From positions 1-37,141 of the forward strand of contig NZ_OGVE01000006.1 in NCBI RefSeq assembly GCF_900258485.1: DNA of 37,141 nucleotides. Direction: 5' to 3'. The translations under genes were made by a program, and so were the position numbers. The notes beneath the pieces were generated by a model. The model did no database searches. It was given only the letters and a program-made list of their open reading frames with translations, and was not told the DNA's origin. Below, piece after piece: positions 14,304 through 22,675 of this stretch. Source of the DNA: Helcococcus massiliensis (lineage in GTDB: Bacteria > Bacillota > Clostridia > Tissierellales > Peptoniphilaceae). Numbering within the stretch: position 1 is the first letter of the stretch; each line of letters begins with the position of its first letter.

Positions 14304-15677
14304 ATGGCAAAGAAAATAATTTCTTTATTATTAGCATTAGTGTTAGTGTTATCACTTGTAGCATGTTCTAATACTAATAAGGAAACAGGCAAAGAAACAG
14401 GCAAGGAAACAGGCAAAGAAGTTAGTGGAGATCTTCCATTCTCAGGAAAGACCCTTACATTTGCAGGTTTAGAAGGCGGTTACGGAGTTGACGGATGGAA
14501 AGAAGTAATCAAAAAGTTTGAAGAATTATCAGGTGCTAAAGTTGAAGCTACATTCTCTCAACAAATTGAAGATGAAGTTTCACCAAAATTCTTATCTGGA
14601 CAAGCACCAGATGTAAACTATATATCTTTAAGTAGAGAAGCTAGACTTACAGAAGCTCAATTAGCTGAAAAACAAGTTTTAGACATTACAGATGCTTTTG
14701 ATGCTAAAATTTTAGGAGAAGATCAAACACCAAATCAAAAATTACTTGATGGTTCATTAGGTGGATCAACAACAAATCCTTATGGTGATGACAAAGTTTA
14801 CTTAGCTCCTATTAACTTAGCTCCAAATGGTTTCTTCCATAATGCTAGCTTATTCGGAGAAGGAAAATTAACATTACCAAAGACAATTGACGAACTAGTT
14901 GCTTTAGAAGGTAAACAAGAAGGTGCAGCAGTGTATACATATCCAGTAGCTGGATACCACGACTCAGTGATACCTGCATTAATTAGCCAAGTTGGTGGAC
15001 AAGAATTATATACAAAATTAATGAACTATGATTCAAAAGCATGGGAAACAGAAGCAACACCAGTTTTTGAAGCTTTAGGAAAGATATTAAAACATGTAAA
15101 CAAAAACACAGTAGCTCAAGCTAACGGTGAAAGCTTTACACAAAACCAATTACAAGTAATGAAGAATGAATCATTATTTATGCCAAATGGTACATGGGTA
15201 GCAAACGAAATGAAAGATGCTGAAGGTGTAGCAGAAGGATTCCAATGGGGATTATTACCAGTTCCTGCATACAAAGAAGGTGCTGATAGATATGTTTACT
15301 CATTCAACGAACAAGTTTGGGTATCAGCTAAAACAAAAGAACCTGAATTAGCAAAAGCATTTATCACATTCTTATACTCAGATTTTGCTGCAGAAGCATT
15401 CCAAAACAACGGTGGTGCTGTAATACCTACAGCTAAAGCTATCGAATTAATCAAAGATCCACTTACAAAATCATTCTATGATATTTTAAGTAGTGATGAT
15501 GTTAAGATAGTTTCTGGTGGTTTTGCTCAAGCTCCAGCAGTTGAAGGTGTATCAGTAACAGATGCTCTATATGAAACAATCAACTCAGTAGCTAACGGAG
15601 ACAAGACAGTTGAAGAATGGCAAGCAGATGTTGTTAAAGCAGTAAAAGCAATAGAAGAAGCAAAGGCTGCTCAATAA
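14304..15677 (+). CDS. Sugar ABC transporter solute-binding lipoprotein (CUT1 family)
   Basis: This 457-residue protein starts after TAGGAGGAC. A lysine-led hydrophobic signal ends in lipobox LVAC (18-21), so Cys21 should be lipidated and anchor the protein on the outer membrane face. A short linker with three KETG repeats follows. The mature part is a type 1 extracellular sugar-binding fold (TLTFAGLEGGYG, VEATFSQQIEDEVSPKFLSGQAPDVNYI, later LLPVPAYKEG). Being first in an operon with two permeases and a GH112 phosphorylase, it most likely captures galacto-N-biose, lacto-N-biose or a related beta-1,3-galactoside, as GltA does in bifidobacteria. The ligand is inferred from context only. Confidence 0.92.
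   Translation: MAKKIISLLLALVLVLSLVACSNTNKETGKETGKETGKEVSGDLPFSGKTLTFAGLEGGYGVDGWKEVIKKFEELSGAKVEATFSQQIEDEVSPKFLSGQAPDVNYISLSREARLTEAQLAEKQVLDITDAFDAKILGEDQTPNQKLLDGSLGGSTTNPYGDDKVYLAPINLAPNGFFHNASLFGEGKLTLPKTIDELVALEGKQEGAAVYTYPVAGYHDSVIPALISQVGGQELYTKLMNYDSKAWETEATPVFEALGKILKHVNKNTVAQANGESFTQNQLQVMKNESLFMPNGTWVANEMKDAEGVAEGFQWGLLPVPAYKEGADRYVYSFNEQVWVSAKTKEPELAKAFITFLYSDFAAEAFQNNGGAVIPTAKAIELIKDPLTKSFYDILSSDDVKIVSGGFAQAPAVEGVSVTDALYETINSVANGDKTVEEWQADVVKAVKAIEEAKAAQ
14379..14420 (+). repeat. 12-bp tandem repeat in the lipoprotein linker
   Basis: Three full copies of AARGAAACAGGC (14379-14390, 14391-14402, 14403-14414) and a half copy encode KETG KETG KETG KE directly after the lipobox. Copy number could vary between strains without changing frame. 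Confidence 0.9.
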
Positions 15678-15688
15678 GAGAAATTATG

Positions 15689-15716
15689 ATAGGCGGCGGA
15701 TAGATCCGCTGCCTAT
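15689..15716 (+). other. Intercistronic stem-loop between binding protein and permease genes
   Basis: ATAGGCGGCGGA (15689-15700) pairs with TCCGCTGCCTAT (15705-15716) with one G-U and loop TAGA. It is the most GC-rich hairpin in the operon and has no proper T-run. It probably protects the upstream mRNA 3' end, or partly stops transcription, so that more binding protein than permease is made. Confidence 0.65.
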
Positions 15717-15752
15717 TTCAATTATAAGCAAGATTAGAAAGACGGTGGTTTT

Positions 15753-16649
15753 ATGAAAAACTCTAAAAGTAAATTAACTTTTATAAATTTAAGTTTAATA
15801 CCTGCCTTCCTTTTATATATCGTATTTATTTTGTATCCAACTTTTACAGTTTTCAAATCTTCCCTATATAAGAAAACAGCATATACGATTGGAAATGGTG
15901 AATTTGTAGGATTAAATAATTTTAAAATATTAATGGATGATCCTAAGTTTATAAAAGCTTTTCAAAATACAATATTCTTAATGGTTATAGTAACAGTGAT
16001 TACTATGTTTTTAGCAATTATTTTTGCGGCTATTTTAACTAGAGAAGATTTAAAGGGGAAAAATTTCCTTAGGATTATATTTTATATACCGAATATCTTA
16101 TCTATTGCTGTTGTTGCAGCGATATTTGCAGCTATTTACGGTATGGACAATGGCTTAGTCAATGGATTAGGAAAATTATTTAATCCTGAAACATGGACAA
16201 ATATACCATTTTTAGGAAATAGGAAAATAGTTAATTATTCTATAGTCGCTGCCATGGTATGGCAAGCTGTTGGATATTATATGGTTATGTATATGTCAAC
16301 AATGTCTCAAATACCAAATCATTTATATGAAGCGGCTGATATAGATGGGGCAAGCAAGGTTAGACAGTTTTTTGATATAACCTTACCTCTATCATGGGAA
16401 ACAGTAAGAACTACATTAACATTCTATGTTATATCAAATATCAATATAGCTTTCCAAGTTATCAAGGCTCTAACAGGAGGAGGACCTGATGGTGCTTCTA
16501 CAACCTTGTTAAATTACCAATATGATCAGGCTTACTCAAACTTATCATTTGGTTACGGTTTAGCTATAGGTGTAGTAGTATTCTTATTCTCATTTATATT
16601 ATCAGCTATAATATCTAGAATAACACATAGAGATTCTGTACAATTTTAG
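15753..16649 (+). CDS. Sugar ABC transporter permease (MalF/LacF-like)
   Basis: This 298-residue protein has six membrane helices, starting with LIPAFLLYIVFILYPTFTVF. The cytoplasmic EAA loop EAADIDGASKVRQFFDITLP (about 196-215) contacts the ATPase. It forms the heterodimeric channel with the following permease. The start has a GACGGTGG site 8 bases upstream. It is separated from the binding-protein gene by the stem-loop at 15689-15716 and from the next permease by 8 bases. Confidence 0.92.
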   Translation: MKNSKSKLTFINLSLIPAFLLYIVFILYPTFTVFKSSLYKKTAYTIGNGEFVGLNNFKILMDDPKFIKAFQNTIFLMVIVTVITMFLAIIFAAILTREDLKGKNFLRIIFYIPNILSIAVVAAIFAAIYGMDNGLVNGLGKLFNPETWTNIPFLGNRKIVNYSIVAAMVWQAVGYYMVMYMSTMSQIPNHLYEAADIDGASKVRQFFDITLPLSWETVRTTLTFYVISNINIAFQVIKALTGGGPDGASTTLLNYQYDQAYSNLSFGYGLAIGVVVFLFSFILSAIISRITHRDSVQF

Positions 16650-16657
16650 GAGGGGAA

Positions 16658-17515
16658 ATGAAGAAAAAAGTTAATTTATTTAAGATATTTGTATATCTTG
16701 TAATGGCTATATTTGCCCTTTCTATAATCGTGCCTTTGATTTGGGTTTTTATGGCCTCTTTAAAAGAAAATAAAGAATTTTATCAAAATCCATGGCAATT
16801 ACCTTTAGGTTTTTACTGGGAAAACTTTAAGAATGCATGGGTTGGTGCTAATATGGGTACCTATTTCTTAAATTCTGTAATGGTAACAGCAGGATCTTTA
16901 GCGATATTGCTTGTAATAGCAATCCCATGTGCTTACGTATTATCTAGAATAGAATTTAAAGGTAGAAGTATTTTAAGAGGAATTATGAAGGCTGGTTTGT
17001 TTATAAACCTTTCATATATCGTAGTTCCAATATTTATGATGTTATTAGATTTGAACCAAAAGTTTGAAGTTACATTCTTCCTAAATAATAGACTTATACT
17101 ATGCTTAATTTATGCAGCATCAGCAGTACCATTTACAGTGTATTTATTATCAAACTTCTTCCAATCAATATCTAAATCTTATGAGGAAGCAGCAAGGATA
17201 GATGGTGCTGGTTATTTCAAGACCTTAGTAGATATTATTTTACCTATGGCAAAACCAGCGGTTATAACAGTTATTTTATTTAACTTTTTAGCCTTCTGGA
17301 ATGAATATATTTTAGCCTTAACTATACTACCAGATGACGCAAAAAGAACCTTACCTGTTGGCTTAATCAACCTACAACAAGCATCTAGAGGTGCTGCTCA
17401 ATATGGTAGACTTTATGCTGGTTTAGTATTAGTTATGGTTCCGACTTTAATTTTATATATTGCAGTTCAAAAACAATTAACAGAAGGTATGATGGTAGGA
17501 GGAGATAAAGGATGA
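16658..17515 (+). CDS. Sugar ABC transporter permease (MalG/LacG-like)
   Basis: This 285-residue protein has six membrane helices. It has the MalG-type N-terminus (LSIIVPLIWVFMASLKENKEF) and EAA loop EEAARIDGAGYFKTLVDIIL (about 184-203). It is the second half of the channel. The start follows AGGAGGGGAA. Its stop overlaps the start of the GH112 gene by four bases (ATGA, 17512-17515), so uptake and phosphorolysis are translationally linked. Confidence 0.92.
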   Translation: MKKKVNLFKIFVYLVMAIFALSIIVPLIWVFMASLKENKEFYQNPWQLPLGFYWENFKNAWVGANMGTYFLNSVMVTAGSLAILLVIAIPCAYVLSRIEFKGRSILRGIMKAGLFINLSYIVVPIFMMLLDLNQKFEVTFFLNNRLILCLIYAASAVPFTVYLLSNFFQSISKSYEEAARIDGAGYFKTLVDIILPMAKPAVITVILFNFLAFWNEYILALTILPDDAKRTLPVGLINLQQASRGAAQYGRLYAGLVLVMVPTLILYIAVQKQLTEGMMVGGDKG

Positions 17516-19689
17516 GAAAAGAATATAAGAAGTCTAGAACTCATGGTAGGGTAACTTTACCAAGTGAAGAAAACTTCTATGATGAAACGATTGAATTAAT
17601 TGATAGGCTGGGAGCTGATGTTTTAAGAGATTCTGATGGTACAAAACTTCCAGATGAACTAAAAGACCTTGAAGGGATATCAGTTTATACAAAATATTTA
17701 ACAGCCCGTGGTTACAATGACTTTGCGAATGAACATAGAGAAGAAATCACAAGATTTTATCTAATGAGTGAATTTGTAACAGCAACAAGTGAAGAAACAG
17801 AAATTGACTTTGCCAAAGAATATTTTGACCAACAAATCAAGGCTGACTATGACCACGATCCTAAAGAATGGTGGGAAGTTATAGACAGGACAACAGGTCA
17901 GGTAGTAGATCTTTCTGATTGGGAAGTTGACCAAGAAAAAGATATTGTAAGAGTAAAGACAATCCCATTCCACGAATATACAGTATCATTTTTAGCCTAC
18001 TGTATATGGGATCCAGTTCACATGTATAATTTTATTACAAATGATTGGCCAGATACAGTTCCTCATGCTATACCAATAGATGCAAGATATGATGCAACTA
18101 GTGAATATTTGGAAGAATTTTTAGATGATTTTTTAGAAAAAAATCCTAAGACTGATGTTATAAGATTTACAACTTTCTTCTACCAATTCTCATTGGTATT
18201 TAACAAACATGGTTTAGAAAAACATGTAGACTGGTATGGATACACAAACTCTGTATCACCAAAAGCATTTAAAGAATTTGAAAAAGAATATGGATACAAA
18301 TTAAGACCAGAAGATATTGTTGATGAAGGATATTATAACTCAACCTTTAGAGTACCTTCAAAGGCCTTTTTAGACTATATAGATTTTACTTCTAAATTTG
18401 TAGCTGAAAAAGCTAAAAGATTAGTAGATATCGTTCATAAACATGGTAGAAAGGCTATCATGTTCTTGGGTGACCACTATATAGGTGTTGAACCTTGGTC
18501 TAAAAACTTTGAAAGTATCGGATTAGATGGGGTTGTAGGTTCTGTTGGTGATGGTGTTACTTTGAGATTAATTTCAAGTATCAAGACACCTATGACAGAA
18601 GGAAGATTTTTACCATACTTCTTCCCAGATACCTTCTATGAAGGCAATGATCCAACAATTGAGGGTAAAGACAACTGGGTAAAAGCAAGAAGAGCCCTAG
18701 TAAGAGAACCTTTAGATAGGATTGGTTATGGTGGATATATGTCCCTAGCTTACCAATTCCCAGAATTTATTGACTATATTGAAAAAGTAACTCAAGAATT
18801 TAGAGACATCCATGACATAGTTTCACAAGGAAAGGCACATTCTTCAGCCAAGGTAGCTATATTAAACCACTGGGGTGACAGAAGAAAATGGTCTCCATGG
18901 ATAGTTGCTCACGGTAAATGGTACAAATTATCATATTCCTATATGGGTATTACAGAAGCCTTAGCAGGAATGGATATGGATGTTGTATTTATTGACTTTG
19001 ATGATGTAAAAAATGGAATTGATAAAGACATTGATGTAATTATAAATGCTGGTGATGCTTACACATCATTCTCTGGTGGAAAAGCCTTTATGGATGAAGA
19101 AGTTGTAGCAAATATCAGAAAGTTTGTTTACGAAGGTGGTGGCTTCATAGGTGTTGGGGAACCAAGTGCCTACCAAGCAAATGGTAGATATTTCCAATTG
19201 GCAGACGTCTTAGGTGTTGATAAGGAAATAGGTTTTTCACAATCTAACAACAAATACTTTGTTGATGAAGTAAAAGACCACTTTATAACTGAAGATTTAG
19301 TAGAAGATTTGGACTTCGGTGATGATAAACAAAACGTTTATGCAACAACTGAAAACACAGAAATTTTAAGTTTCTTTGACCATTCAGTTCATATGGCAGC
19401 AAATGATTTTGGAAAGGGTAGATCTTTCTATATAAGTGGTTTGCCATATTCAACACAAAATACAAGATTGCTAAAGAGAGCTATACACTATGTAAGTCAT
19501 AAAGAAGATGAGTTGAAAAAATACTATGCAGATGACTTAAGAGTAGAGGTAGCAGCATTTCCTAAATTAGGTAAATATGCAGTAATAAACAATTCTCTAG
19601 ATGATATAGAAACTACTGTATATGGAGGAGATGGTAAGGGCCACCAAGTTAAAATTGCTGGTGCAGACCTGGTATGGATAGAGGAGTAG
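17512..19689 (+). CDS. GH112 1,3-beta-galactosyl-N-acetylhexosamine phosphorylase
   Basis: This 725-residue cytoplasmic enzyme has the GH112 start (GRVTLPSEENFYDETIELI), a TIM-barrel core with GDHYIGVEPW, and C-terminal Rossmann-like and beta domains (VFIDFDDV, GGGFIGVGEPSAYQ). Asp321 in GDHYIG aligns with the catalytic acid of bifidobacterial lacto-N-biose phosphorylase. The family cleaves Gal-beta-1,3-GlcNAc or -GalNAc with phosphate to give Gal-1-P plus the free N-acetylhexosamine. Some members instead act on Gal-beta-1,4-rhamnose. The neighbouring hexosamine-kinase-like gene and galT support the hexosamine type. Length is near that of characterised members (about 720-750). The start follows AGGAGGAGATAAAGG. 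Preference between GNB (mucin core 1) and LNB (milk) is not decidable here. Confidence 0.93.
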   Translation: MRKEYKKSRTHGRVTLPSEENFYDETIELIDRLGADVLRDSDGTKLPDELKDLEGISVYTKYLTARGYNDFANEHREEITRFYLMSEFVTATSEETEIDFAKEYFDQQIKADYDHDPKEWWEVIDRTTGQVVDLSDWEVDQEKDIVRVKTIPFHEYTVSFLAYCIWDPVHMYNFITNDWPDTVPHAIPIDARYDATSEYLEEFLDDFLEKNPKTDVIRFTTFFYQFSLVFNKHGLEKHVDWYGYTNSVSPKAFKEFEKEYGYKLRPEDIVDEGYYNSTFRVPSKAFLDYIDFTSKFVAEKAKRLVDIVHKHGRKAIMFLGDHYIGVEPWSKNFESIGLDGVVGSVGDGVTLRLISSIKTPMTEGRFLPYFFPDTFYEGNDPTIEGKDNWVKARRALVREPLDRIGYGGYMSLAYQFPEFIDYIEKVTQEFRDIHDIVSQGKAHSSAKVAILNHWGDRRKWSPWIVAHGKWYKLSYSYMGITEALAGMDMDVVFIDFDDVKNGIDKDIDVIINAGDAYTSFSGGKAFMDEEVVANIRKFVYEGGGFIGVGEPSAYQANGRYFQLADVLGVDKEIGFSQSNNKYFVDEVKDHFITEDLVEDLDFGDDKQNVYATTENTEILSFFDHSVHMAANDFGKGRSFYISGLPYSTQNTRLLKRAIHYVSHKEDELKKYYADDLRVEVAAFPKLGKYAVINNSLDDIETTVYGGDGKGHQVKIAGADLVWIEE

Positions 19690-19691
19690 AT

Positions 19692-19871
19692 ATGGATTAC
19701 TATAAAAAAAGTAAAGTAAAAAACTTAATACTGTTTGTAATATTTGCTATTGGTGTCTATCTACAATTTTATGGACATTCCATAGAATCAAAAACTGGTT
19801 TAATGATACAATTTCTATCTTTAGTACTTATATTGACAGTATTGTTCCTATACAATAGAAGACACAAGTAG
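19692..19871 (+). CDS. Small two-helix membrane protein in the GH112 operon, function unknown
   Basis: The start chosen is ATG 19692 because GAGGAG (19681-19686) lies 5 bases upstream; an ATG at 19674 would overlap the GH112 gene. The product has 59 residues with two hydrophobic helices (about 11-27 and 38-54), a lysine-rich N-terminus (MDYYKKSKVKN) and a basic tail (YNRRHK). That suggests both ends are in the cytoplasm with a short outer loop (YGHSIESKTG). It may belong to an uncharacterised small-protein family (I have DUF6903 in mind, unverified). Its place between the phosphorylase and kinase genes, with its own ribosome site, argues that it is real. It could be an accessory subunit of the transporter, but that is a guess. 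Confidence 0.75.
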   Translation: MDYYKKSKVKNLILFVIFAIGVYLQFYGHSIESKTGLMIQFLSLVLILTVLFLYNRRHK

Positions 19872-19879
19872 GTGATACT

Positions 19880-20845
19880 ATGTCAAAAGTATATATAGGA
19901 ATAGATGCCGGTGGTACAAAAACTGATTATTTAATGATTGATGAAAGTGGAAAGATATTAGAAAAAGAATCAGGATCCACAATTCATATTAAACAAACTA
20001 GTGAAGAAAATATTAGAACTAGTCTAGAAAAAACAATTAATACTATGCTTGACAAGGCTGGTAAGCAAATAAGTGATATAGGTCATTTATTTGCAGGTAT
20101 ACCTGGCTATGGAGAGTTTTCTGAAGTTGGACTTTTGTTTAATGATATATTTTCTAAGCTTTTGGGAGATGGAAAGTATACCTTTAGAAACGATGCTGTA
20201 GCTGGTTGGGCAGGATCTCAAGCTGCTAGACCCGGTGTAAATATGGTATTAGGTACAGGGGCTATAGCCTATGGTATTGATTATGAAGGAACAGAAGCAA
20301 GGTCTTCAGGATGGGGTCCATATTGCGGAGATGAAGGTTCAGCTTATTGGTTAGGTAGACAGGCTATTAGACTATTCGCTAGAGAATCAGATGGAAGAGC
20401 TCCTAAATCTCATCTTTATGAATTAATAAAATCTGAATATAAGTTAGAAAAAGATTTTGACTTTATAAGTATTATTCTAGATTTAGAAGATAACAGAACT
20501 GAAGTTGCAAAACTTTCTAGACTTTTATCAAAGGCAGCTGAAATGGGTGATAAAGAAGCTATATTAATTATCAACAAGGCTAGCCAAGAAGTTGTAGAAA
20601 GCATAAAAGCAGTAATAGGCAAGTTGAATTTTTCAGATGATGAAGATATATTCTTCTCATATTCAGGAGGAGTTTTTAATATAGGTAAGCTACTAACAGA
20701 CCCTATAGAAGAGGCTTTAACTAAGGATTCAAGACTTAAAAAGGTTGAATCTGTTCTCCAACCTGTGCAAGGTGCTTGTTTACTAGCTTTGAAATATGCA
20801 GGCCTAGAAATAACTGATGAAATTTTAGAAAATTTGAAAGGATAG
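19880..20845 (+). CDS. BadF/BadG-family ATPase, probable N-acetylhexosamine kinase (NAGK-like)
   Basis: This 321-residue actin/Hsp70-fold kinase has phosphate-1 motif GIDAGGTKTDYLMID (about 7-21), adenosine-site pieces NMVLGTGAIAYGI and SSGWGPYCGDEGSAYWLG, and a late SYSGGVF. These match the PF01869 group that contains mammalian-type N-acetylglucosamine kinase. After GH112 cleavage it would phosphorylate the released GlcNAc or GalNAc, probably at C6. It is not NahK: bifidobacterial operons use an APH-fold 1-kinase, and none is here. The start is preceded by AGGTGA, 8 bases after the small membrane protein gene. Other BadF-family activities (glucosamine kinase, dehydratase activase) are less likely given context. 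Confidence 0.8.
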   Translation: MSKVYIGIDAGGTKTDYLMIDESGKILEKESGSTIHIKQTSEENIRTSLEKTINTMLDKAGKQISDIGHLFAGIPGYGEFSEVGLLFNDIFSKLLGDGKYTFRNDAVAGWAGSQAARPGVNMVLGTGAIAYGIDYEGTEARSSGWGPYCGDEGSAYWLGRQAIRLFARESDGRAPKSHLYELIKSEYKLEKDFDFISIILDLEDNRTEVAKLSRLLSKAAEMGDKEAILIINKASQEVVESIKAVIGKLNFSDDEDIFFSYSGGVFNIGKLLTDPIEEALTKDSRLKKVESVLQPVQGACLLALKYAGLEITDEILENLKG

Positions 20846-20848
20846 ACT

Positions 20849-21952
20849 ATGGCAGGATTAAAATTAAAAAATATTTACAAAGTCTATGATGGAGGGGTTA
20901 CAGCGGTAAAAGACTTTAATCTTGATATTGAAGATAAAGAATTCGTTGTATTTGTTGGACCATCTGGATGTGGTAAATCAACAACTTTAAGAATGGTTGC
21001 TGGCCTTGAAGAAATAAGCCAAGGTGAGCTATATATTGATGATAAATTAGTCAATGATGTTGAACCAAAAGATAGGGATATAGCTATGGTTTTCCAAAAC
21101 TATGCCTTATATCCTCAAATGACAGTTAGAGAAAATATGTCTTATGCATTGAGATTAGCAAAAAGACCTATTGATGAAATAAATAAAAAAGTTGAAGAAG
21201 CAGCTAGGATATTGGACTTAGAACAATATCTTGATAGAAAACCAAAAGCCTTGTCAGGTGGACAAAGACAAAGGGTAGCCTTGGGAAGAGCTATTGTTAG
21301 AAATCCAAAAGTTTTCTTGATGGATGAGCCTCTATCAAACTTAGATGCAAAACTTAGGGTTCAAATGAGGGCTGAAATATCAAAATTACATGAAAGGTTA
21401 GGTACAACCTTTATATATGTTACCCACGATCAAACTGAAGCTATGACTATGGGAGACAAAATTGTGGTTATGTCAATGGGTAAAATCCAGCAAGCTGACA
21501 CACCACACAATGTATACTTCCATCCAGCAAATATGTTTGTTGCAGGCTTTATAGGTTCTCCACAAATGAACTTCTTAGAAGCCAAGCTAGTAAAGAACGG
21601 AGATTCATATATTGCTGAAGTATTAGGTCAAGAAATTCATGTTACTGATGAACATGGTAAAGCTTTAGAAGAAAAAGGATATTTGGGTAAAAATATTATA
21701 ATCGGAATAAGACCTGAACACATTTATGATGATTTGAGACCTACAAAGATTCCTTTAAGATCTAAAGTGAGCTTTATTGAAAGACTTGGTTCAGAAAAAC
21801 TATTATATCTAGATATAGATGGCGAGCATGAATTACAAGCTAAACTAGTTACTGATACAGAATTTGATAGGGGAATGGATGTAAATCTATTTATTGATGA
21901 AAGTAAATTACATTTCTTTGATATAGTAACAGAAGCTAATATATTATTATAA
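20849..21952 (+). CDS. Sugar ABC transporter ATPase (MsmK/UgpC/MalK-like)
   Basis: This 367-residue protein has ABC domain 1-235 with Walker [10 protein letters not shown] (37-45), Q-loop [18 protein letters not shown] (135-139) and Walker [17 protein letters not shown]. The C-terminal MalK-type OB/TOBE region contains [10 protein letters not shown]. It energises the two permeases of this operon and, as with MsmK, might serve other CUT1 importers that lack their own ATPase. AAAGGA precedes the start, 3 bases after the kinase stop. It is the last gene before a strong terminator. Confidence 0.93.
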   Translation: MAGLKLKNIYKVYDGGVTAVKDFNLDIEDKEFVVFVGPSGCGKSTTLRMVAGLEEISQGELYIDDKLVNDVEPKDRDIAMVFQNYALYPQMTVRENMSYALRLAKRPIDEINKKVEEAARILDLEQYLDRKPKALSGGQRQRVALGRAIVRNPKVFLMDEPLSNLDAKLRVQMRAEISKLHERLGTTFIYVTHDQTEAMTMGDKIVVMSMGKIQQADTPHNVYFHPANMFVAGFIGSPQMNFLEAKLVKNGDSYIAEVLGQEIHVTDEHGKALEEKGYLGKNIIIGIRPEHIYDDLRPTKIPLRSKVSFIERLGSEKLLYLDIDGEHELQAKLVTDTEFDRGMDVNLFIDESKLHFFDIVTEANILL

Positions 21953-21962
21953 AAAACAAAAA

Positions 21963-21999
21963 AAGTTTAGATTTTTCTTAAATCTAAACTTCTTTTTTT
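21963..21999 (+). terminator. Terminator of the GH112 sugar operon
   Basis: AAGTTTAGATTT (21963-21974) pairs with AAATCTAAACTT (21980-21991) around TTCTT, followed by CTTTTTTT. Confidence 0.9.
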
Positions 22000-22120
22000 A
22001 AAATTTTTAAATGGCTTAAAATCAACGATTCAACCGTTAGTTGGTCCTAAAATAAACTGCGAGTTGTAAAAAATACACCTAATTCAACCCTTAATATGTT
22101 TATTTTTCCAATTTTGCTTG

Positions 22121-22154
22121 GTAATATATATGTAAGTTAAGTGATATATATTAC
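22121..22154. promoter_or_regulatory. Perfect 11-bp inverted repeat upstream of the HTH gene (candidate operator)
   Basis: GTAATATATAT (22121-22131) and ATATATATTAC (22144-22154) are exact reverse complements separated by 12 bases. The repeat ends 26 bases before the regulator's ATG. The half-site centres are about 23 bases apart, near two helical turns, which fits binding by two dimers or one tetramer. The rest of 22000-22180 shows no gene or riboswitch that I recognise. Confidence 0.55.
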
Positions 22155-22180
22155 AGCTATAAAAATTGAAAGGATATATT

Positions 22181-22675
22181 ATGTATAAATTAGGTGAAAA
22201 AATAAGTGATTTAAGAAAAAAAGAAGGATTGACCCAAGCTGGTTTAGCAGAAAAGCTAGGAGTATCAGCCCAAGCTGTTTCAAAATGGGAAATAGGTTCT
22301 TCCTATCCAGATATAAGTGTAATGCCTAAATTGGCGAAGATTTTATCTACAACTACTGATTATTTATTAATAGATGAGGCCCAACCTGAAACTGTTTACC
22401 AAAAAGAAGACCATAGAAAACCGCTTGAAGAATTGGTTATGAAAATAAGGATACTAGATGATGGTGACAAGGTAAAGGTTAATTTACCTTTTGTCTTTAT
22501 GAAAATGGGATCCGGATTTATGGAAAATATGAATGTAAATGGAAATAATCTTGGTGATATGCTTAAGGGAGTTGATATGGATTTGATATTTGAAATGGCA
22601 GAAAAGGGTATGTTGGGCAAGTTTGTAGAGATAGAAGGAAAAGATGGTGAACATGTTTCCATCAGTGTGGAATAA
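22181..22675 (+). CDS. XRE-family regulator with a C-terminal SHOCT-like/YvlB-type beta domain
   Basis: The start is ATG 22181, with AAAGGA at 22169-22174; a TTG at 22166 is less likely. The product has 164 residues. Residues 1-65 form a Cro/C1 HTH (ISDLRKKEGLTQAGLAEKLGVSAQAVSKWE, here named by its ends: starts ISDLRKK, ends SAQAVSKWE). After a charged linker, residues about 82-164 form a domain that begins LVMKIRILDDGDKVKVNLP and ends FVEIEGKDGEHVSISVE. That second pattern resembles domains found at the ends of SHOCT-like/YvlB-type envelope-stress proteins. The downstream gene encodes the same domain alone and overlaps by one base (TAATG). Target genes are unknown; the palindrome at 22121-22154 suggests autoregulation. 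Confidence 0.75.
   Translation: MYKLGEKISDLRKKEGLTQAGLAEKLGVSAQAVSKWEIGSSYPDISVMPKLAKILSTTTDYLLIDEAQPETVYQKEDHRKPLEELVMKIRILDDGDKVKVNLPFVFMKMGSGFMENMNVNGNNLGDMLKGVDMDLIFEMAEKGMLGKFVEIEGKDGEHVSISVE

Noticed and set aside
10739-14304. ABC-F, methyltransferase and RNA segment as a mobile island inserted at the tRNA
   Set aside because: No integrase, transposase, direct repeats of the tRNA 3' end or terminal inverted repeats were found. Base composition looks like that of the neighbours by eye.
14379-14420. Short direct repeats considered as a CRISPR remnant
   Set aside because: Units are contiguous 12-mers in frame inside a lipoprotein gene, with no spacers.
22000-22120. Possible riboswitch between the sugar operon terminator and the HTH gene
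   Set aside because: Only short scattered matches (CAACCGTTAGTTGG-like) were seen, with no conserved aptamer core and no expression platform.
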